A stretch of DNA of 64,000 nucleotides, taken from contig JAOAPR010000206.1 in assembly GCA_025463005.1 (NCBI GenBank), forward strand, positions 1 to 64,000, given 5' to 3'. The stretch is from Bryobacterales bacterium. Its GTDB lineage: Bacteria > Acidobacteriota > Terriglobia > Bryobacterales > Bryobacteraceae. Below, piece after piece: positions 51,173 to 61,094 of this stretch (within the stretch, counting starts at the first letter, position 1; the number at the start of each line of letters is the position of its first letter). The notes below the pieces were generated by a model. It was not told the DNA's origin. It saw nothing but the letters and a program-made list of their open reading frames with translations, and did not search any database. The translations under genes and the position numbers were made by a program.

Positions 51173-51297
51173 ACTTCCTCATCGACACTCCTGTTTCCGC
51201 GCCACTGACAAGGGGGTTGATGACAGCAGCGACACAGCGGAGGGACACTTTATTGTGACATTACTTCCGATCGCGGCGTGCCCGGCCGCTGTGATGC

Positions 51298-51633
51298 TCA
51301 GGGCACCACTTCTACATCCAGAAGCAGAATGAGTCCCTCCGCCACCATCGGCCGGACAGCCGGAATCAGTTTCTCTCGCAGGAAGGTTTCTTCCGCCACC
51401 ACCGAAATGGAGATCGGGCGGTCGTCGGACACCCCGAACAGGCGTTTGCGATGGATTTTGTGATGGCTGCCGAAGCCCATGATGCCGGCTTGAACCGTCG
51501 CGCCAGGCGCATCGAGATGCTCGAGTCTACGCGTGATGCCTTCATAGAGAGCGTGCTCACCCCAAGTGTCGGATTCATCTACCAGGATGATCAGCATCTT
51601 CTGCTGCACATTCGTCGTTTGCGGGTCCGTCAT
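51298..51633 (-). CDS. DUF190 PII-like signalling protein
   Basis: 111 residues. The ATG overlaps the CzcA-like stop by 4 nt (ATGA). DUF190 core: KMLIILVDESDTWGEHALYE, ITRRLEHLDAPGATVQAGIM, GFGSHHKIHRKRLFGVSDDR, PISISVVAEETFLREKLIPA. The fold is GlnB-like and trimeric, binding nucleotides at subunit interfaces. DUF190 genes are commonly next to CrcB or ion-transport genes; here the coupling to a divalent-metal RND pump suggests gating or sensing of the pump. The last gene of the efflux operon. Confidence 0.88.
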   Translation of the reverse strand: MTDPQTTNVQQKMLIILVDESDTWGEHALYEGITRRLEHLDAPGATVQAGIMGFGSHHKIHRKRLFGVSDDRPISISVVAEETFLREKLIPAVRPMVAEGLILLLDVEVVP

Positions 51634-54600
51634 TCCTCCACCGGCCTTTCTTCCGGCCTTTGCCGGATCGCCAACGCGTACAGGGCCGGGAGAGCGAGCA
51701 AGGTCAGCAGCATGGTCGACAACAATCCCCCGACCACCACGGTGGCCAAAGGGCGCTGTACATCGCTACCGACTCCGGATGCTCGTGCGGCCGGCACCAT
51801 CCCCAGCAAGGCCACAATGATCATCATCAGCACCGGGCGCATCTGGGCGAGAGAACCTTCGATGATGGCTTGTTTGACTGGTAGATCGGGCTGCACGCGA
51901 CGCCGCCGGTTAATTTCTGAGATCACCAGCACGCCGCTCATCACCGCGACTCCGAATAAGGAAATAAATCCCACCGCCGCCGACACGCTTAGATTGATGC
52001 CGCGCAGGTACAGGAACACGATCCCGCCCACCAGCGAGAACGGGACGTTCATCATCACCAGCCCGGCGTATTTCGCGGAGCCGAACGTGAAGAACAGCAG
52101 CGAGAAGATAATGGCGATGGTGATGGGCAGAATGAGGCTCAGCCGTTTGCGCGCGCGTGCCAGATTCTCGAACTGTCCGCCCCACTCCACGCGATAACCG
52201 GGCGGAAGCTTGACCTGCGAATCGAAACGCCGCTGTGCATCTTCGACAAAACTTCCTTGATCGCGCCCGCGGATATTAGTCCGCACCGACACTTGGCGCC
52301 GGTTTTCACGCCGCGCGATGATGCTGGCCCCGGTGACTACCCGGATGTCGGCTAACTGGCTCAACGGTACATGGCCGCCGTCGTGCGTGGGAATCAGGAT
52401 CGTTCCGATCGAATGCATGTCGGAACGCGCCTCGGGTGTGTAGCGAACGGTGATGTCAAAGCGGCGCTCACCTTCGAACATCGCGCTGACGGTGCGGCCT
52501 CCTATGGCCATTTCGATGACGTCCTGGACGTCTTTCACGTTAATCCCGTAGCGAGCCACCTCGGCGCGGTTCACCAGGAGGCGGAGCTGGGCCTGATCGG
52601 ACTCCTGCTCCACTGCGGTGTCCGCCGCTCCCGGCACCTGCCGCACGATTTCCAGACCCTGTGCGGCCAAAGTCCGCAGTACCTTCAGGTCCGGTCCGCT
52701 CAGAATAACCGCCAGATCGGCAGGCGACCCGGTAACCGCCTCAGTCACGTTGTCGATAATCGGCTGCGTAAAACTGAAAAACGTGCCCGGAATTTCGTTC
52801 TGCAGACGTTTTGCGAAAGCTTCGACGAGCTGGGGTTTGTTGCGGCCGGACGACCAGGTATCGTACGGCTTAAGCGCCACGAACAGCTCATTGCGATTTG
52901 GACCGTAAGGATCGGTTCCGGAATCGTTGCGTCCGGTCTGAGAGCTGACTAGCTGCACCTCGCCAAAAGAGCGCAGAATGCCGCGGATCTTGCCCGCGAC
53001 CGCGGCCGACTCTTGCACCGACACGCCCGGCGCCAGATTCGCACGCACCCAGATGACCCCCTCATCGAGCTGCGGAAGAAACTCTGAGCCGAGTTGCGTG
53101 CCCAGGCTGAGTGCTGCGACGACGATCGCCACCGAAATGCCCACCACCGCCCACGGCCGCTGCATGACACGCGCCAGGATCCAGCCGTAGCCGCGCTGAA
53201 TCCAGCGCAATACCGGGTTATCCCACGCCGTGGCGCCCCGGCCGAACAGGTACGTCGCAAGCACCGGAATCAGCGTGAGCGCCAGCAGCATGGAGCCGAG
53301 CAGAGCATAGCAAACCGTGAACGCCATGGGCGTGAATAAACGCCGCTCCACGCGCTCCAGTGTAAACAGCGGGATGTAGGCGGCAATGATGATGATCAGC
53401 GAAAAGAAGATGGGCCGCTCAACTTCCAGGGCAGCGTCCAAAATCGTCCGCAGGACACCGCTCGAACGCTGCTTGTCTGTTTCACCCGCTGGAGCGTACT
53501 CGCGCCTCTCCGCCAGACTCGAAACGATGTGCTCCACCATGATCAGTGTGCCGTCGACGATGATGCCGAAATCGAGCGCACCCAGGCTCAGCAGGTTGGC
53601 CGGGATCCCGGTGAAATGCATACACACGAAGGCGAACAGTAACGACAGCGGGATCGTAATCGCCGTGAGCAGCGCCGCGCGCACGCTACCCAGGAACAGG
53701 AACAGCACCGCCACCACGATCACCAGACCTTCGAGCAGCGTATGGCTAACCGTATGCAGGGTGTTGTGGACCAGATCCGTACGGTCGTAAATGGGAACGA
53801 TACGAATACCGTCCGGCAAGCGGGTAGAGTTCAGCTCATTCACGGCTTCTTTGATGCCGTCCAGAACCTCGCTTGGATTTTCGCCGCGGCGCATCAGGAC
53901 GATTCCCTCCACGCCTCCCGAGTTATCGTCCACGCCGAAAATTCCGGTGGGCGGCGCGGCGCCGATCTTCACGCATCCCAGATCGCGCACGTACACCGGC
54001 ACACCCTTGGTCTCATTCACCACGACGTTTTCGATGTCGTGTACCGATTGAACCAGGCCCACGCCTCGCACGACCATCGACTGCTGGCCATTATCGAGAA
54101 GCGCTCCGCCGGCGTTGGCGCTATTTGCGCCCACAGCCTGGGCCACCTGCGCGATCGACAAATTGTATTTGCTGAGCGTTCGCGGATCGATTTCGACCTG
54201 ATACTGTTTCACCAGACCGCCGAACGGGGTCACATCGGCGACGCCGGACACCTGAAGAAAACGCGGCGTCACGATCCAGTCCTGGATTTCCCGCAATTTC
54301 AGCGTGTCCGAGTGCGGACCGGTCAAGGAATATCGGTATAGCTCTCCGATGGGCGTGGACAGCGGCCCCAGCGTAGGCGTGACGTTATCCGGCAAGTCGG
54401 CGTCGCGCAGATGCTCCAGTGCCACCTGCCGCGCGAAATAGTCATTCGTTCCGTAGGAAAACGTCAGTTCCACTACGGACAAGCCGAAAATCGTTCGAGA
54501 GCGGCGGGCGATCACGTTGGGCACGCTATTCAGCGCGCGCTCGATCGGAATCGTCACCTGTTGTTCTACTTCTTCGGCCGCGCGTCCGGGGAACAAAGTG

Positions 54601-54749
54601 ATGACAACAACCTGCGTATCGGAAATGTCGGGGTAGGCTTCGATCTGAAGCTGTTCGAAGGCCCAGATTCCCAAACCGATCAAGGCCAGGCCGCACACTA
54701 GCGTTATGAAGCGCTGCCGCAGCGCGAACCGCAAGAGCTGAGCGATCAT
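51630..54749 (-). CDS. CzcA/CusA-type heavy-metal efflux RND transporter
   Basis: 1039 residues, full length. The N-terminus RQRFITLVCGLALIGLGIWA and AYPDISDTQVVVITLFPGRA are typical of HME-RND pumps. In TM4 the motif LDFGIIVDGTLIMVEH holds the D, D, E proton-relay residues of divalent-metal (CzcA-like) pumps rather than the CusA pattern. The porter domains and second half (LGSEFLPQLDEGVIWVRANL, FNLARARKRL-like region, VSAAVGFISLFGVAVMSGVL) are complete. It exports divalent cations such as Zn, Co, Cd or Ni. It follows the adaptor gene by 10 nt and overlaps DUF190. Confidence 0.95.
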   Translation of the reverse strand: MIAQLLRFALRQRFITLVCGLALIGLGIWAFEQLQIEAYPDISDTQVVVITLFPGRAAEEVEQQVTIPIERALNSVPNVIARRSRTIFGLSVVELTFSYGTNDYFARQVALEHLRDADLPDNVTPTLGPLSTPIGELYRYSLTGPHSDTLKLREIQDWIVTPRFLQVSGVADVTPFGGLVKQYQVEIDPRTLSKYNLSIAQVAQAVGANSANAGGALLDNGQQSMVVRGVGLVQSVHDIENVVVNETKGVPVYVRDLGCVKIGAAPPTGIFGVDDNSGGVEGIVLMRRGENPSEVLDGIKEAVNELNSTRLPDGIRIVPIYDRTDLVHNTLHTVSHTLLEGLVIVVAVLFLFLGSVRAALLTAITIPLSLLFAFVCMHFTGIPANLLSLGALDFGIIVDGTLIMVEHIVSSLAERREYAPAGETDKQRSSGVLRTILDAALEVERPIFFSLIIIIAAYIPLFTLERVERRLFTPMAFTVCYALLGSMLLALTLIPVLATYLFGRGATAWDNPVLRWIQRGYGWILARVMQRPWAVVGISVAIVVAALSLGTQLGSEFLPQLDEGVIWVRANLAPGVSVQESAAVAGKIRGILRSFGEVQLVSSQTGRNDSGTDPYGPNRNELFVALKPYDTWSSGRNKPQLVEAFAKRLQNEIPGTFFSFTQPIIDNVTEAVTGSPADLAVILSGPDLKVLRTLAAQGLEIVRQVPGAADTAVEQESDQAQLRLLVNRAEVARYGINVKDVQDVIEMAIGGRTVSAMFEGERRFDITVRYTPEARSDMHSIGTILIPTHDGGHVPLSQLADIRVVTGASIIARRENRRQVSVRTNIRGRDQGSFVEDAQRRFDSQVKLPPGYRVEWGGQFENLARARKRLSLILPITIAIIFSLLFFTFGSAKYAGLVMMNVPFSLVGGIVFLYLRGINLSVSAAVGFISLFGVAVMSGVLVISEINRRRRVQPDLPVKQAIIEGSLAQMRPVLMMIIVALLGMVPAARASGVGSDVQRPLATVVVGGLLSTMLLTLLALPALYALAIRQRPEERPVEE

Positions 54750-54759
54750 GCCGAAAGCC

Positions 54760-55926
54760 TCACGACGACGCTTTCAACAACAGGGCGCCTTCGGTCACGA
54801 TCCGGTCTCCAGCAGAGATGCCTGAACGGACGGTGACGCGGTCGCCCACGCGGTCGCCCACGGTAACCGTCACCGGTTCGAACACGCCGGTAGAGATCTC
54901 GCGATACACCATGCTGACGCCCTCGTTCTGGACCACAGCGCCGGCGGGAATCACCGGCAACTTCGCCATGGCTCCCACGTGCCGGATTTGTCCATACATC
55001 TCCGGCCGCAGCCGTCCCTGGGGATTGCTCAACTGGGCGCTGACCTTCACCGTGCGTGTCTGGGGATCCACTGTATCCGCAATGCGCGTCACCTTCGCGC
55101 GAAACGCCTCGCCGGGATACGCTGACAGTTCCACCGCCAACGGCTCGCCCATTCGTATGAACCGGATGTCGGTCTCGGGGACCTCCGAAACCGCCCATAC
55201 TGAGCTCAGGTCGGCGATGGTCATCAGGCTGGCGCTCAAGTCGTTCCGATATTCGCCCGGCACCACCGTCACCTCCAGAATCTTTCCGGAGACGGGAGCC
55301 GTCACGGTCAGTTGCTGGCCGAACTCTCCCGGCTTGAGTCCCAGCAACTGGAGCCGCCGCAGCGACTGGCGCTCGGCTGCCTCGGCTTGATCCAGGCTCG
55401 AATGGCTCTGCGCCACGATGCTCTCGTCATTGAGCACTTCCTTGTTGGCGATCGCCTTGTGCTCATAGAGATCGCGCGCGCGATCGAGATCGGCGCTGAC
55501 TTTGAGCAGTACGGACCGGGCTTGGGCGACGGCGGCTTGCGCCTGCGCATACGCCGCTACCGCCGTATCAGAGTCGGTGCTCTCGATGCGCAGGACGGCC
55601 GCGCCTTGATCAACCGAATCGCCGAGCTTCACCAGAACGGACATCACGCGGCCTGAAACCGGCAGTACCACGTGCGAGACGCGGTTCGGATTGACCTCGA
55701 TTTTACCGGGAGCAACCACGCTGCTGGCCGGCACCTCTGACGCAACCACCGGCTCCACCTTGAGCTGCCGTAATTGGGGAGAATTTTCTCCAATCGTAAT
55801 TCGCCCGGGCACGGCGGTCGAAGCTGAGACAGGCGGCGGATCGAGCGGCTGTTTTTCGCCGCAGCCTGCCAACAGAAGCATGCCAGCAAGCGCAGTCACG
55901 GCTTTACTGTTCATGGCATTCATCAT
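54760..55926 (-). CDS. Efflux RND periplasmic adaptor (membrane fusion lipoprotein)
   Basis: 388 residues. The lipobox LLLAGC near residue 22 predicts a lipoprotein. Then a barrel-sandwich/biotinyl-like domain (VLPVSGRVMSVLVKLGDSVD), a long alpha-hairpin (AAYAQAQAAVAQARSVLLKV, SHSSLDQAEAAERQSLRRL) and the beta-barrel (IRFIRMGEPLAVELSAYPGE, TRTVKVSAQLSNPQGRLRPE), ending with GDRVTVRSGISAGDRIVTEG. This is CzcB/CusB-like and links the inner-membrane pump to the TolC-like channel. The start overlaps the TolC-like gene end by 4 nt. Confidence 0.94.
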   Translation of the reverse strand: MMNAMNSKAVTALAGMLLLAGCGEKQPLDPPPVSASTAVPGRITIGENSPQLRQLKVEPVVASEVPASSVVAPGKIEVNPNRVSHVVLPVSGRVMSVLVKLGDSVDQGAAVLRIESTDSDTAVAAYAQAQAAVAQARSVLLKVSADLDRARDLYEHKAIANKEVLNDESIVAQSHSSLDQAEAAERQSLRRLQLLGLKPGEFGQQLTVTAPVSGKILEVTVVPGEYRNDLSASLMTIADLSSVWAVSEVPETDIRFIRMGEPLAVELSAYPGEAFRAKVTRIADTVDPQTRTVKVSAQLSNPQGRLRPEMYGQIRHVGAMAKLPVIPAGAVVQNEGVSMVYREISTGVFEPVTVTVGDRVGDRVTVRSGISAGDRIVTEGALLLKASS

Positions 55927-57167
55927 GGATTCACTCCTTGGCCGGAAACGGCCTCCAACAGGTAAAGATTGCGGGCGTACTCTGCGCGCGCGTCGTTATA
56001 ACTCTGCACGGTATCGTTGAGGGCGCGCTCGGCGTCCAGAAACTCGACGAAGGTCGCCTCGCCGCGGAGATAGGAATATTCGGTCGCATCCCGAACCTGC
56101 AATGCCTGAGCAAGCATGTTCTGCTCAATGCGATCCACCAGATTTCGTGAAGTGGAGTACTGTTCGTAGGCTGTCTGCGCCTCACTTCCGATCTGCGCCT
56201 GCATCGCACGCACGCGCGTCTCGATTTGCATTTGCTCGCGCTTGGCCCGCTCGATCTCGCCCTGGTTGCGGTTCCATATCGGAATCGGAGAACTGAAGAA
56301 GAACCCCATTGAGTGGGCGTAGCCGCCGTACCCGTAGGGGTTTTCGTATGCCACACCCACGTCAAAATCCACCTTGCTCTGCGCGATCTGCAGCCTGATA
56401 TCGGCCTGAGAGCGGGCTTGATCACGAGTCAGCGCCAGCAGATCCGGACGATGCTCGAAGGCCGTTACGCGGACTTCGTCCAGCACCACAGCCGGATGGT
56501 CCTCGCGCAACGGCCCTGCCACTTCTACACCATCGGGCGTGGGGGGCCGGCCCATCAGAAGCAGCAGCCGCGTCAAAGAAGTGCGAACGCGCAGTTCCGC
56601 CTGCCGCACCAAGTTTTCGAATTGTTGGGCCGCGAGCCTGGTCCGCATCACTTCGACCTCGGCCAAGTCTCCGGATTTGACACGAGCCTCGTTCACCGCG
56701 ACTACTTCCTGCATCTTTTGCAGATTGTCCTTCGCCAGCGTCAGGCTGTCGCGGGCTGCCTGCGCGTCCACGAATGCGCTCTGGACATCCAATCTGAGCT
56801 GCCTGAGAGTGTTCAGTAACTGAAGCTCCGCCACGGACTTTTGAGCCTGGGCGACCTCTACGCGGCGTTCCCGCTTGCCGCCGCGCTCCAGAACGAAGTC
56901 GACGCGCGTGCTCCAACTCGGCGCGTTGCTGAGATCACCTCTGGTCAGTCCCCTGTTAAACAGATATTGCGCATCCTGTGCGTAGCTGAACACCGGATTC
57001 GGTCGAAGTCCGGCTTGCAGGATACGCGCGTCGGCGATGGAGACGTTGTACTTCTCCGCCAGCAGATTCAAGTTCTTATCGACCGCCTCCTTCACTGCCT
57101 GGTCGAGCGTGATCGGCTCTGCGCGCAAGGCGGCGGCAAACAGTAACAGTGTGAACGTCCGCTTCAT
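55923..57167 (-). CDS. TolC-family outer-membrane efflux protein (CzcC/CusC-like)
   Basis: 414 residues from ATG 57167 (GGGAGG upstream; a further in-frame codon is at 57182). Signal peptide TFTLLLFAAALRA, then TolC helical repeats (ITLDQAVKEAVDKNLNLLAE, QLLNTLRQLRLDVQSAFVDA; second half ADIRLQIAQSKVDFDVGVAY, GEATFVEFLDAERALNDTVQ). It forms the outer channel of the CzcCBA pump and is the first gene of the operon. The 137-bp gap to the FG-GAP gene upstream shows no clear promoter on this strand. Confidence 0.93.
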   Translation of the reverse strand: MKRTFTLLLFAAALRAEPITLDQAVKEAVDKNLNLLAEKYNVSIADARILQAGLRPNPVFSYAQDAQYLFNRGLTRGDLSNAPSWSTRVDFVLERGGKRERRVEVAQAQKSVAELQLLNTLRQLRLDVQSAFVDAQAARDSLTLAKDNLQKMQEVVAVNEARVKSGDLAEVEVMRTRLAAQQFENLVRQAELRVRTSLTRLLLLMGRPPTPDGVEVAGPLREDHPAVVLDEVRVTAFEHRPDLLALTRDQARSQADIRLQIAQSKVDFDVGVAYENPYGYGGYAHSMGFFFSSPIPIWNRNQGEIERAKREQMQIETRVRAMQAQIGSEAQTAYEQYSTSRNLVDRIEQNMLAQALQVRDATEYSYLRGEATFVEFLDAERALNDTVQSYNDARAEYARNLYLLEAVSGQGVNP

Positions 57168-57304
57168 GATCCTCCCTGTCACGGCGCGTGAGCGCCGCGA
57201 AAAGCTTCAACTTCTTACGGCCAAAAAGGAATAGATCCACGACAGGAAATTTACGCCGCGGATGCGCGAGAACCGCGAGAGCGAGCGCGATATTTCTGCT
57301 TGGA

Positions 57305-57940
57305 TCAGGAGCGGGCGGGAGGAGCGCGAGGACGGAAATCGGACTGGAACAGCTCCTGGCGCGGGAGTTGGCGCCGGGGCGCCAGCAACTGCAGAACGCG
57401 GTCCGCGGCAGTGACCGAAATCGACGGGACAGCCAGTTGGACGCGCTGTTCCGAGATGGCCAGCAGCGCTATGCGCTGGTGTGGCGGGAGCAGGCTGGAG
57501 GATGATCTTCCGTGACTCAGCAAGCCCTGGAAATCCGCCAGATTCCCCTCGTGAAAGTAGCCGGCGCCGTCGTTGATCCAGACCCCGATGGGCTTTCTGG
57601 AAACGGGCTCCAGAATTACGAGATCGCGGTCCTGATCGCCATCCAAGTCCCGGCTGCTCAACTCGATCTTGGCACTCGGGCTTAGGAAATGGAACGAAGT
57701 CTGCTGGAACGCACCCAGCGTGATACGGACTTCCTGGGCATAGCCACTGGCGTCATGGCGTCCGGATCGGGCCGTAGCCAGGTCGACGTTTTGGTCGCCG
57801 TTGAGGTCCGCCAGCACCCAGCCGGACACTGCAGGGGAATCAATCGCGCTGGGAAGGTCCTGCGTCGTCGCGGCGAGGCTCAAGCCGCCGCCTCCCAAGC
57901 CGAGGAGCAGAAGCGCCCAAGATGTTGCGAAAGACCGCAC
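57305..57940 (-). CDS. Secreted FG-GAP/VCBS-like repeat protein
   Basis: 211 residues, signal peptide SWALLLLGLGGGGLSLAA. Two calcium-binding-like loops, VLADLNGDQNVDLATA and SSRDLDGDQDRDLVIL, are typical FG-GAP (integrin-like propeller) repeats; a third is degenerate (GVWINDGAGYFHEGNLADFQ). The C-terminus is Arg/Pro-rich and shows no fold. It is short for a whole seven-bladed propeller, so it may be a fragment. Encoded upstream of the efflux operon on the same strand; functional link unknown. 57941-58199 holds no gene; TTGAGT at 58046 with TAGCCT 17 nt later may be a weak promoter for 58200. Confidence 0.65.
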   Translation of the reverse strand: MRSFATSWALLLLGLGGGGLSLAATTQDLPSAIDSPAVSGWVLADLNGDQNVDLATARSGRHDASGYAQEVRITLGAFQQTSFHFLSPSAKIELSSRDLDGDQDRDLVILEPVSRKPIGVWINDGAGYFHEGNLADFQGLLSHGRSSSSLLPPHQRIALLAISEQRVQLAVPSISVTAADRVLQLLAPRRQLPRQELFQSDFRPRAPPARS

Positions 57941-58199
57941 GCTGTGTTGATTATAGCGTGGCGGAACACACTACGAATCTCTTATGGTATGGGGCCGGTT
58001 GGTACCTGGGCCTAACCTGAAATGGGGCCCATAGATTCTTTTTACTTGAGTCTAATACGGGTGTAGTGTAGCCTGAAGTATCATTAACGGCGCCAATGTC
58101 ATTGTCGCCATCCTTTAATCCTGCCAAGTAGCGCATTGCCCATCAGTTAGGGCTATCTGGAATTCTTCCGTAATATCCGAGACGCTTCAGGGGGGATAT

Positions 58200-61034
58200 A
58201 TGCTCAATCGCAACTTCTTGTTCTTATTTGCCGCGCTGCTGGTCACATCTTGCGCGCTGCATGCGCAGACCGAAGCCGCTACTGGGGTGATCACAGGGAT
58301 CGTAACCGATCCGAATGGAGCCGCCCTGGCCCAGGTGGTCGTGCGGCTCGAAAACATTGAGACTGGCCTCTCCCGTTCGGTACTGAGCAGCGATCAGGGA
58401 AGTTATCGTGCCGCGCTCCTGCCGCTGGGCGAATACTCGATGCGCGTGGAAGCTCCTGGTTTTGCAGTGATGCAACGGACCGGAATCCATCTGGGGGTCG
58501 GTCAACAGCTCTCGATCGACATCTCGATGCAGGTCTCGGGCGTTGCCGAGACGGTCACGGTAACGGCGGAAGCGCCGCCTGTCGAGACCACCCGCTACGA
58601 GCGCACTCAAGTGATCGGACAGCAGGCCATCAGTTTCCTTCCTATTAACGGCCGCGATTTCAGTGACTTTGCGCTTCTGGCGCCTACTGTGGCACAGAAA
58701 TCCGGCTCCAACGGAAAATTGATTTCCGTAGGCGGTGGCAGCGGTCTCACCACGGGACTCACCGTCGACGGCGCCGACTACAAAGCGTCCTTTCGAGGGA
58801 TGCAAACGGGCGCAGTTTCTCCTTACATCCTGACAGAGGAGGCGGTCAAAGAGTTCGAGGTAGTTCGCGCCGGCTTCTCGCCTGAATTCGGGCGGTCCAT
58901 GGGCGGACGCATCAACGTCGTCACGAAGTCAGGTGGCAATGAATTGCATGGCGGCGCATTCTATTTCTTCCGCGATAGCGCCCTCGCGACCGATGACGCG
59001 CTGGGGAGACCGCTTTCCTTCCGCACGCAACAGTTCGGCGGGAGCCTGGGCGGTCCTATCAAGAAAGACAAGCTGTTCTTCTTCACAGCTTTCGATCAAC
59101 AAAAGCAGTCGCTCCCGTTGTTCTTGAGCATTCCCACCGCGCTGGCTGACGCGGTAAACCTGGTGGCCCCCGCGCTGAATATTAACTCGCAATCGGGGAG
59201 TTTTCAGCAGACCAACAATGGCATGAACTATTTTGTGAAGACGGATTACAACCTGAGCGCGAACCATATGATATCCGCGCGCTTCAACTACTTGAGCGGA
59301 GACCAGCAGAACGTCAACACCAATCCCAACATGGCGCTCGGCACCCAGCGCGATCAGAAGGGCTACGTGCAGAATGGCATGATCGGCTACAACGCCGTTT
59401 TCAGCAACAAGCTGAACGAAGCTCGTGTGCAGATTTCCAGGGACAATCAACCGATTGAAAGCAACGGGCTGGGCGCGGGATATCCTGCCGCCTCCGTGAT
59501 TGTAAACGGCACCAACTACAGCGTTGGCGGGCCAAGCTCCGAACAGAACCCGTTTTTCCAGAACCGCGACGAGGTCATCGATAACTTCAGTTATATCGTC
59601 GGAAGTCATTCGATCAAAGTGGGCGGCGATTACAACCGGACCGGCTTGGATCAATACTTCGCATCCAGCCCCAACGGGAGCTATACGTTCACCAGCCTGG
59701 CTAATTTCATCGCGGGAGCGCCGTCTTCCTTCAACCAATACGTGCCTCTCAATGGCCTGAGCATCCGTCAGGCTGCGACCACTGCCTTCACTACACACGA
59801 ACTGGCTTTCTTCGCTCAAGATACGTGGCGGATGTTCAAGAATCTCACGATCAATTACGGGGTGCGCTGGGAGGGACAGTTCAACCCCCAGGCCAAACAG
59901 AATCCGGCGTATCCGGCGACAGGCAGCATTCCAAACAGTGTGAAGAACTACGCGCCCCGCCTGGGCATCAGCTGGGATCCATTGGGAAAGGGAAAAACCG
60001 TGATCCGTCTGGGCGGCGGGTACCTGTTTGCCCGGAATGACGGTATCGACTTCATCCGCGCGTTCGACACCAACGGCACCACGGGAGCGGGGATCTCGCT
60101 CACGCCGACTGGGGCGGGCGGCAATCTCATCCCGACGTTCCCCAACAAATTCGTCGATTTCTCGAACCTGCCGGCGAGCGCAATTCCGGCCCTGAATATC
60201 ACCTACTTTGACGCTGGATTCAGGGCGCCCCGGACCATTCAATGGACGGCCGGGGTGGAGCACGAAGTCGCCAAAGATTTGACGATCTCCTTCGATCTGA
60301 TCATGAGCAATACTGTGTACGGCAACAAGATGAGGAACATCAACCTGTTCCCGTCGACTGCCACGGACGCGGATGGGCGGCCTTTATACAACAACAAGGT
60401 CCGGCCTGATATGCGCTTTAACCAGATCCGGGTGATCGAATCCTCGGCGCGGTCCACTTACAATGCCATGGTGTTTTCTGTGCAGAAGCGAATGTCCAGG
60501 TGGTACCAGTTCCAGGCGAGCTACACGTTTTCTCACACCCGCGACAATGCGGGAGATGGCTTTAACGGTGTCTGGACGGTCAATACGCAGGACAATTTCA
60601 ACTCGAAGAACGACTATGGGTTCTCAGCCAACGACATCCGCCACCGGGCCGTATTAAGCTCGGTCGTTACGCTCCCGCACGGAGTCGTATGGTCTCAGGT
60701 TGTCAACTGGCAGACCGGCACGCCGTTCAATGCGCCACTCGCGACGGACGCCAATGGCGACGGAAATCTCAACGACCGCCCTTATCATAGTGGCGTGGTT
60801 GAGCCTCTGAACAATTACCGGCAGCCGCGCTACTTCAACTGGAATATGCGCCTGGTTAAGGACTTCCATATTACCGAGCGCCAGCTTTTGGAACCCAGCG
60901 CGGAGATCTTTAATCTGATCAACGCGGGTAATTTTACGACTACGAACACGACGTTCGGCACTGCTGCCTTTCGCCGCATGAACGTGCCGGGCTCCCCGTT
61001 TCAAGTGCAGTTTGCGCTTCGCTATAAGTTCTGA
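58200..61034 (+). CDS. TonB-dependent receptor with carboxypeptidase-regulatory domain
   Basis: 944 residues, complete; GGGGGGAT precedes ATG 58200. Signal peptide FLFLFAALLVTSCALHA, regulatory-like beta domain (GVITGIVTDPNGAALAQVVV), plug (FLPINGRDFSDFALLAPTVA, AVKEFEVVRAGFSPEFGRSM) and a long beta-barrel ending in the aromatic FALRYKF. It belongs to the Oar-like family expanded in Acidobacteriota, which takes up oligosaccharides or other large nutrients. The PSCyt/DUF1549/DUF1553 gene follows after 246 bp with its own promoter. Unlike the receptor at 39386 it has no stop codon. Confidence 0.93.
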   Translation: MLNRNFLFLFAALLVTSCALHAQTEAATGVITGIVTDPNGAALAQVVVRLENIETGLSRSVLSSDQGSYRAALLPLGEYSMRVEAPGFAVMQRTGIHLGVGQQLSIDISMQVSGVAETVTVTAEAPPVETTRYERTQVIGQQAISFLPINGRDFSDFALLAPTVAQKSGSNGKLISVGGGSGLTTGLTVDGADYKASFRGMQTGAVSPYILTEEAVKEFEVVRAGFSPEFGRSMGGRINVVTKSGGNELHGGAFYFFRDSALATDDALGRPLSFRTQQFGGSLGGPIKKDKLFFFTAFDQQKQSLPLFLSIPTALADAVNLVAPALNINSQSGSFQQTNNGMNYFVKTDYNLSANHMISARFNYLSGDQQNVNTNPNMALGTQRDQKGYVQNGMIGYNAVFSNKLNEARVQISRDNQPIESNGLGAGYPAASVIVNGTNYSVGGPSSEQNPFFQNRDEVIDNFSYIVGSHSIKVGGDYNRTGLDQYFASSPNGSYTFTSLANFIAGAPSSFNQYVPLNGLSIRQAATTAFTTHELAFFAQDTWRMFKNLTINYGVRWEGQFNPQAKQNPAYPATGSIPNSVKNYAPRLGISWDPLGKGKTVIRLGGGYLFARNDGIDFIRAFDTNGTTGAGISLTPTGAGGNLIPTFPNKFVDFSNLPASAIPALNITYFDAGFRAPRTIQWTAGVEHEVAKDLTISFDLIMSNTVYGNKMRNINLFPSTATDADGRPLYNNKVRPDMRFNQIRVIESSARSTYNAMVFSVQKRMSRWYQFQASYTFSHTRDNAGDGFNGVWTVNTQDNFNSKNDYGFSANDIRHRAVLSSVVTLPHGVVWSQVVNWQTGTPFNAPLATDANGDGNLNDRPYHSGVVEPLNNYRQPRYFNWNMRLVKDFHITERQLLEPSAEIFNLINAGNFTTTNTTFGTAAFRRMNVPGSPFQVQFALRYKF

Positions 61035-61064
61035 AAAAGACAGATGGTTGCGCAAAGAAAGGCA

Positions 61065-61094
61065 TTGACAAGACTTGCAGGTCTGCTTCATACT
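61065..61094 (+). promoter_or_regulatory. Sigma-70 promoter of the PSCyt/DUF1553 gene
   Basis: TTGACA (perfect -35, 61065-61070), 18-nt spacer, CATACT (-10, 61089-61094). Predicted start about 61101, leaving a leader of about 180 nt before ATG 61281. Confidence 0.55.

Noticed and set aside
58929-60263. A 444-codon open frame on the minus strand
   Set aside because: Antisense shadow of the TonB receptor; Arg/Gly/Val-rich with no recognisable domain.
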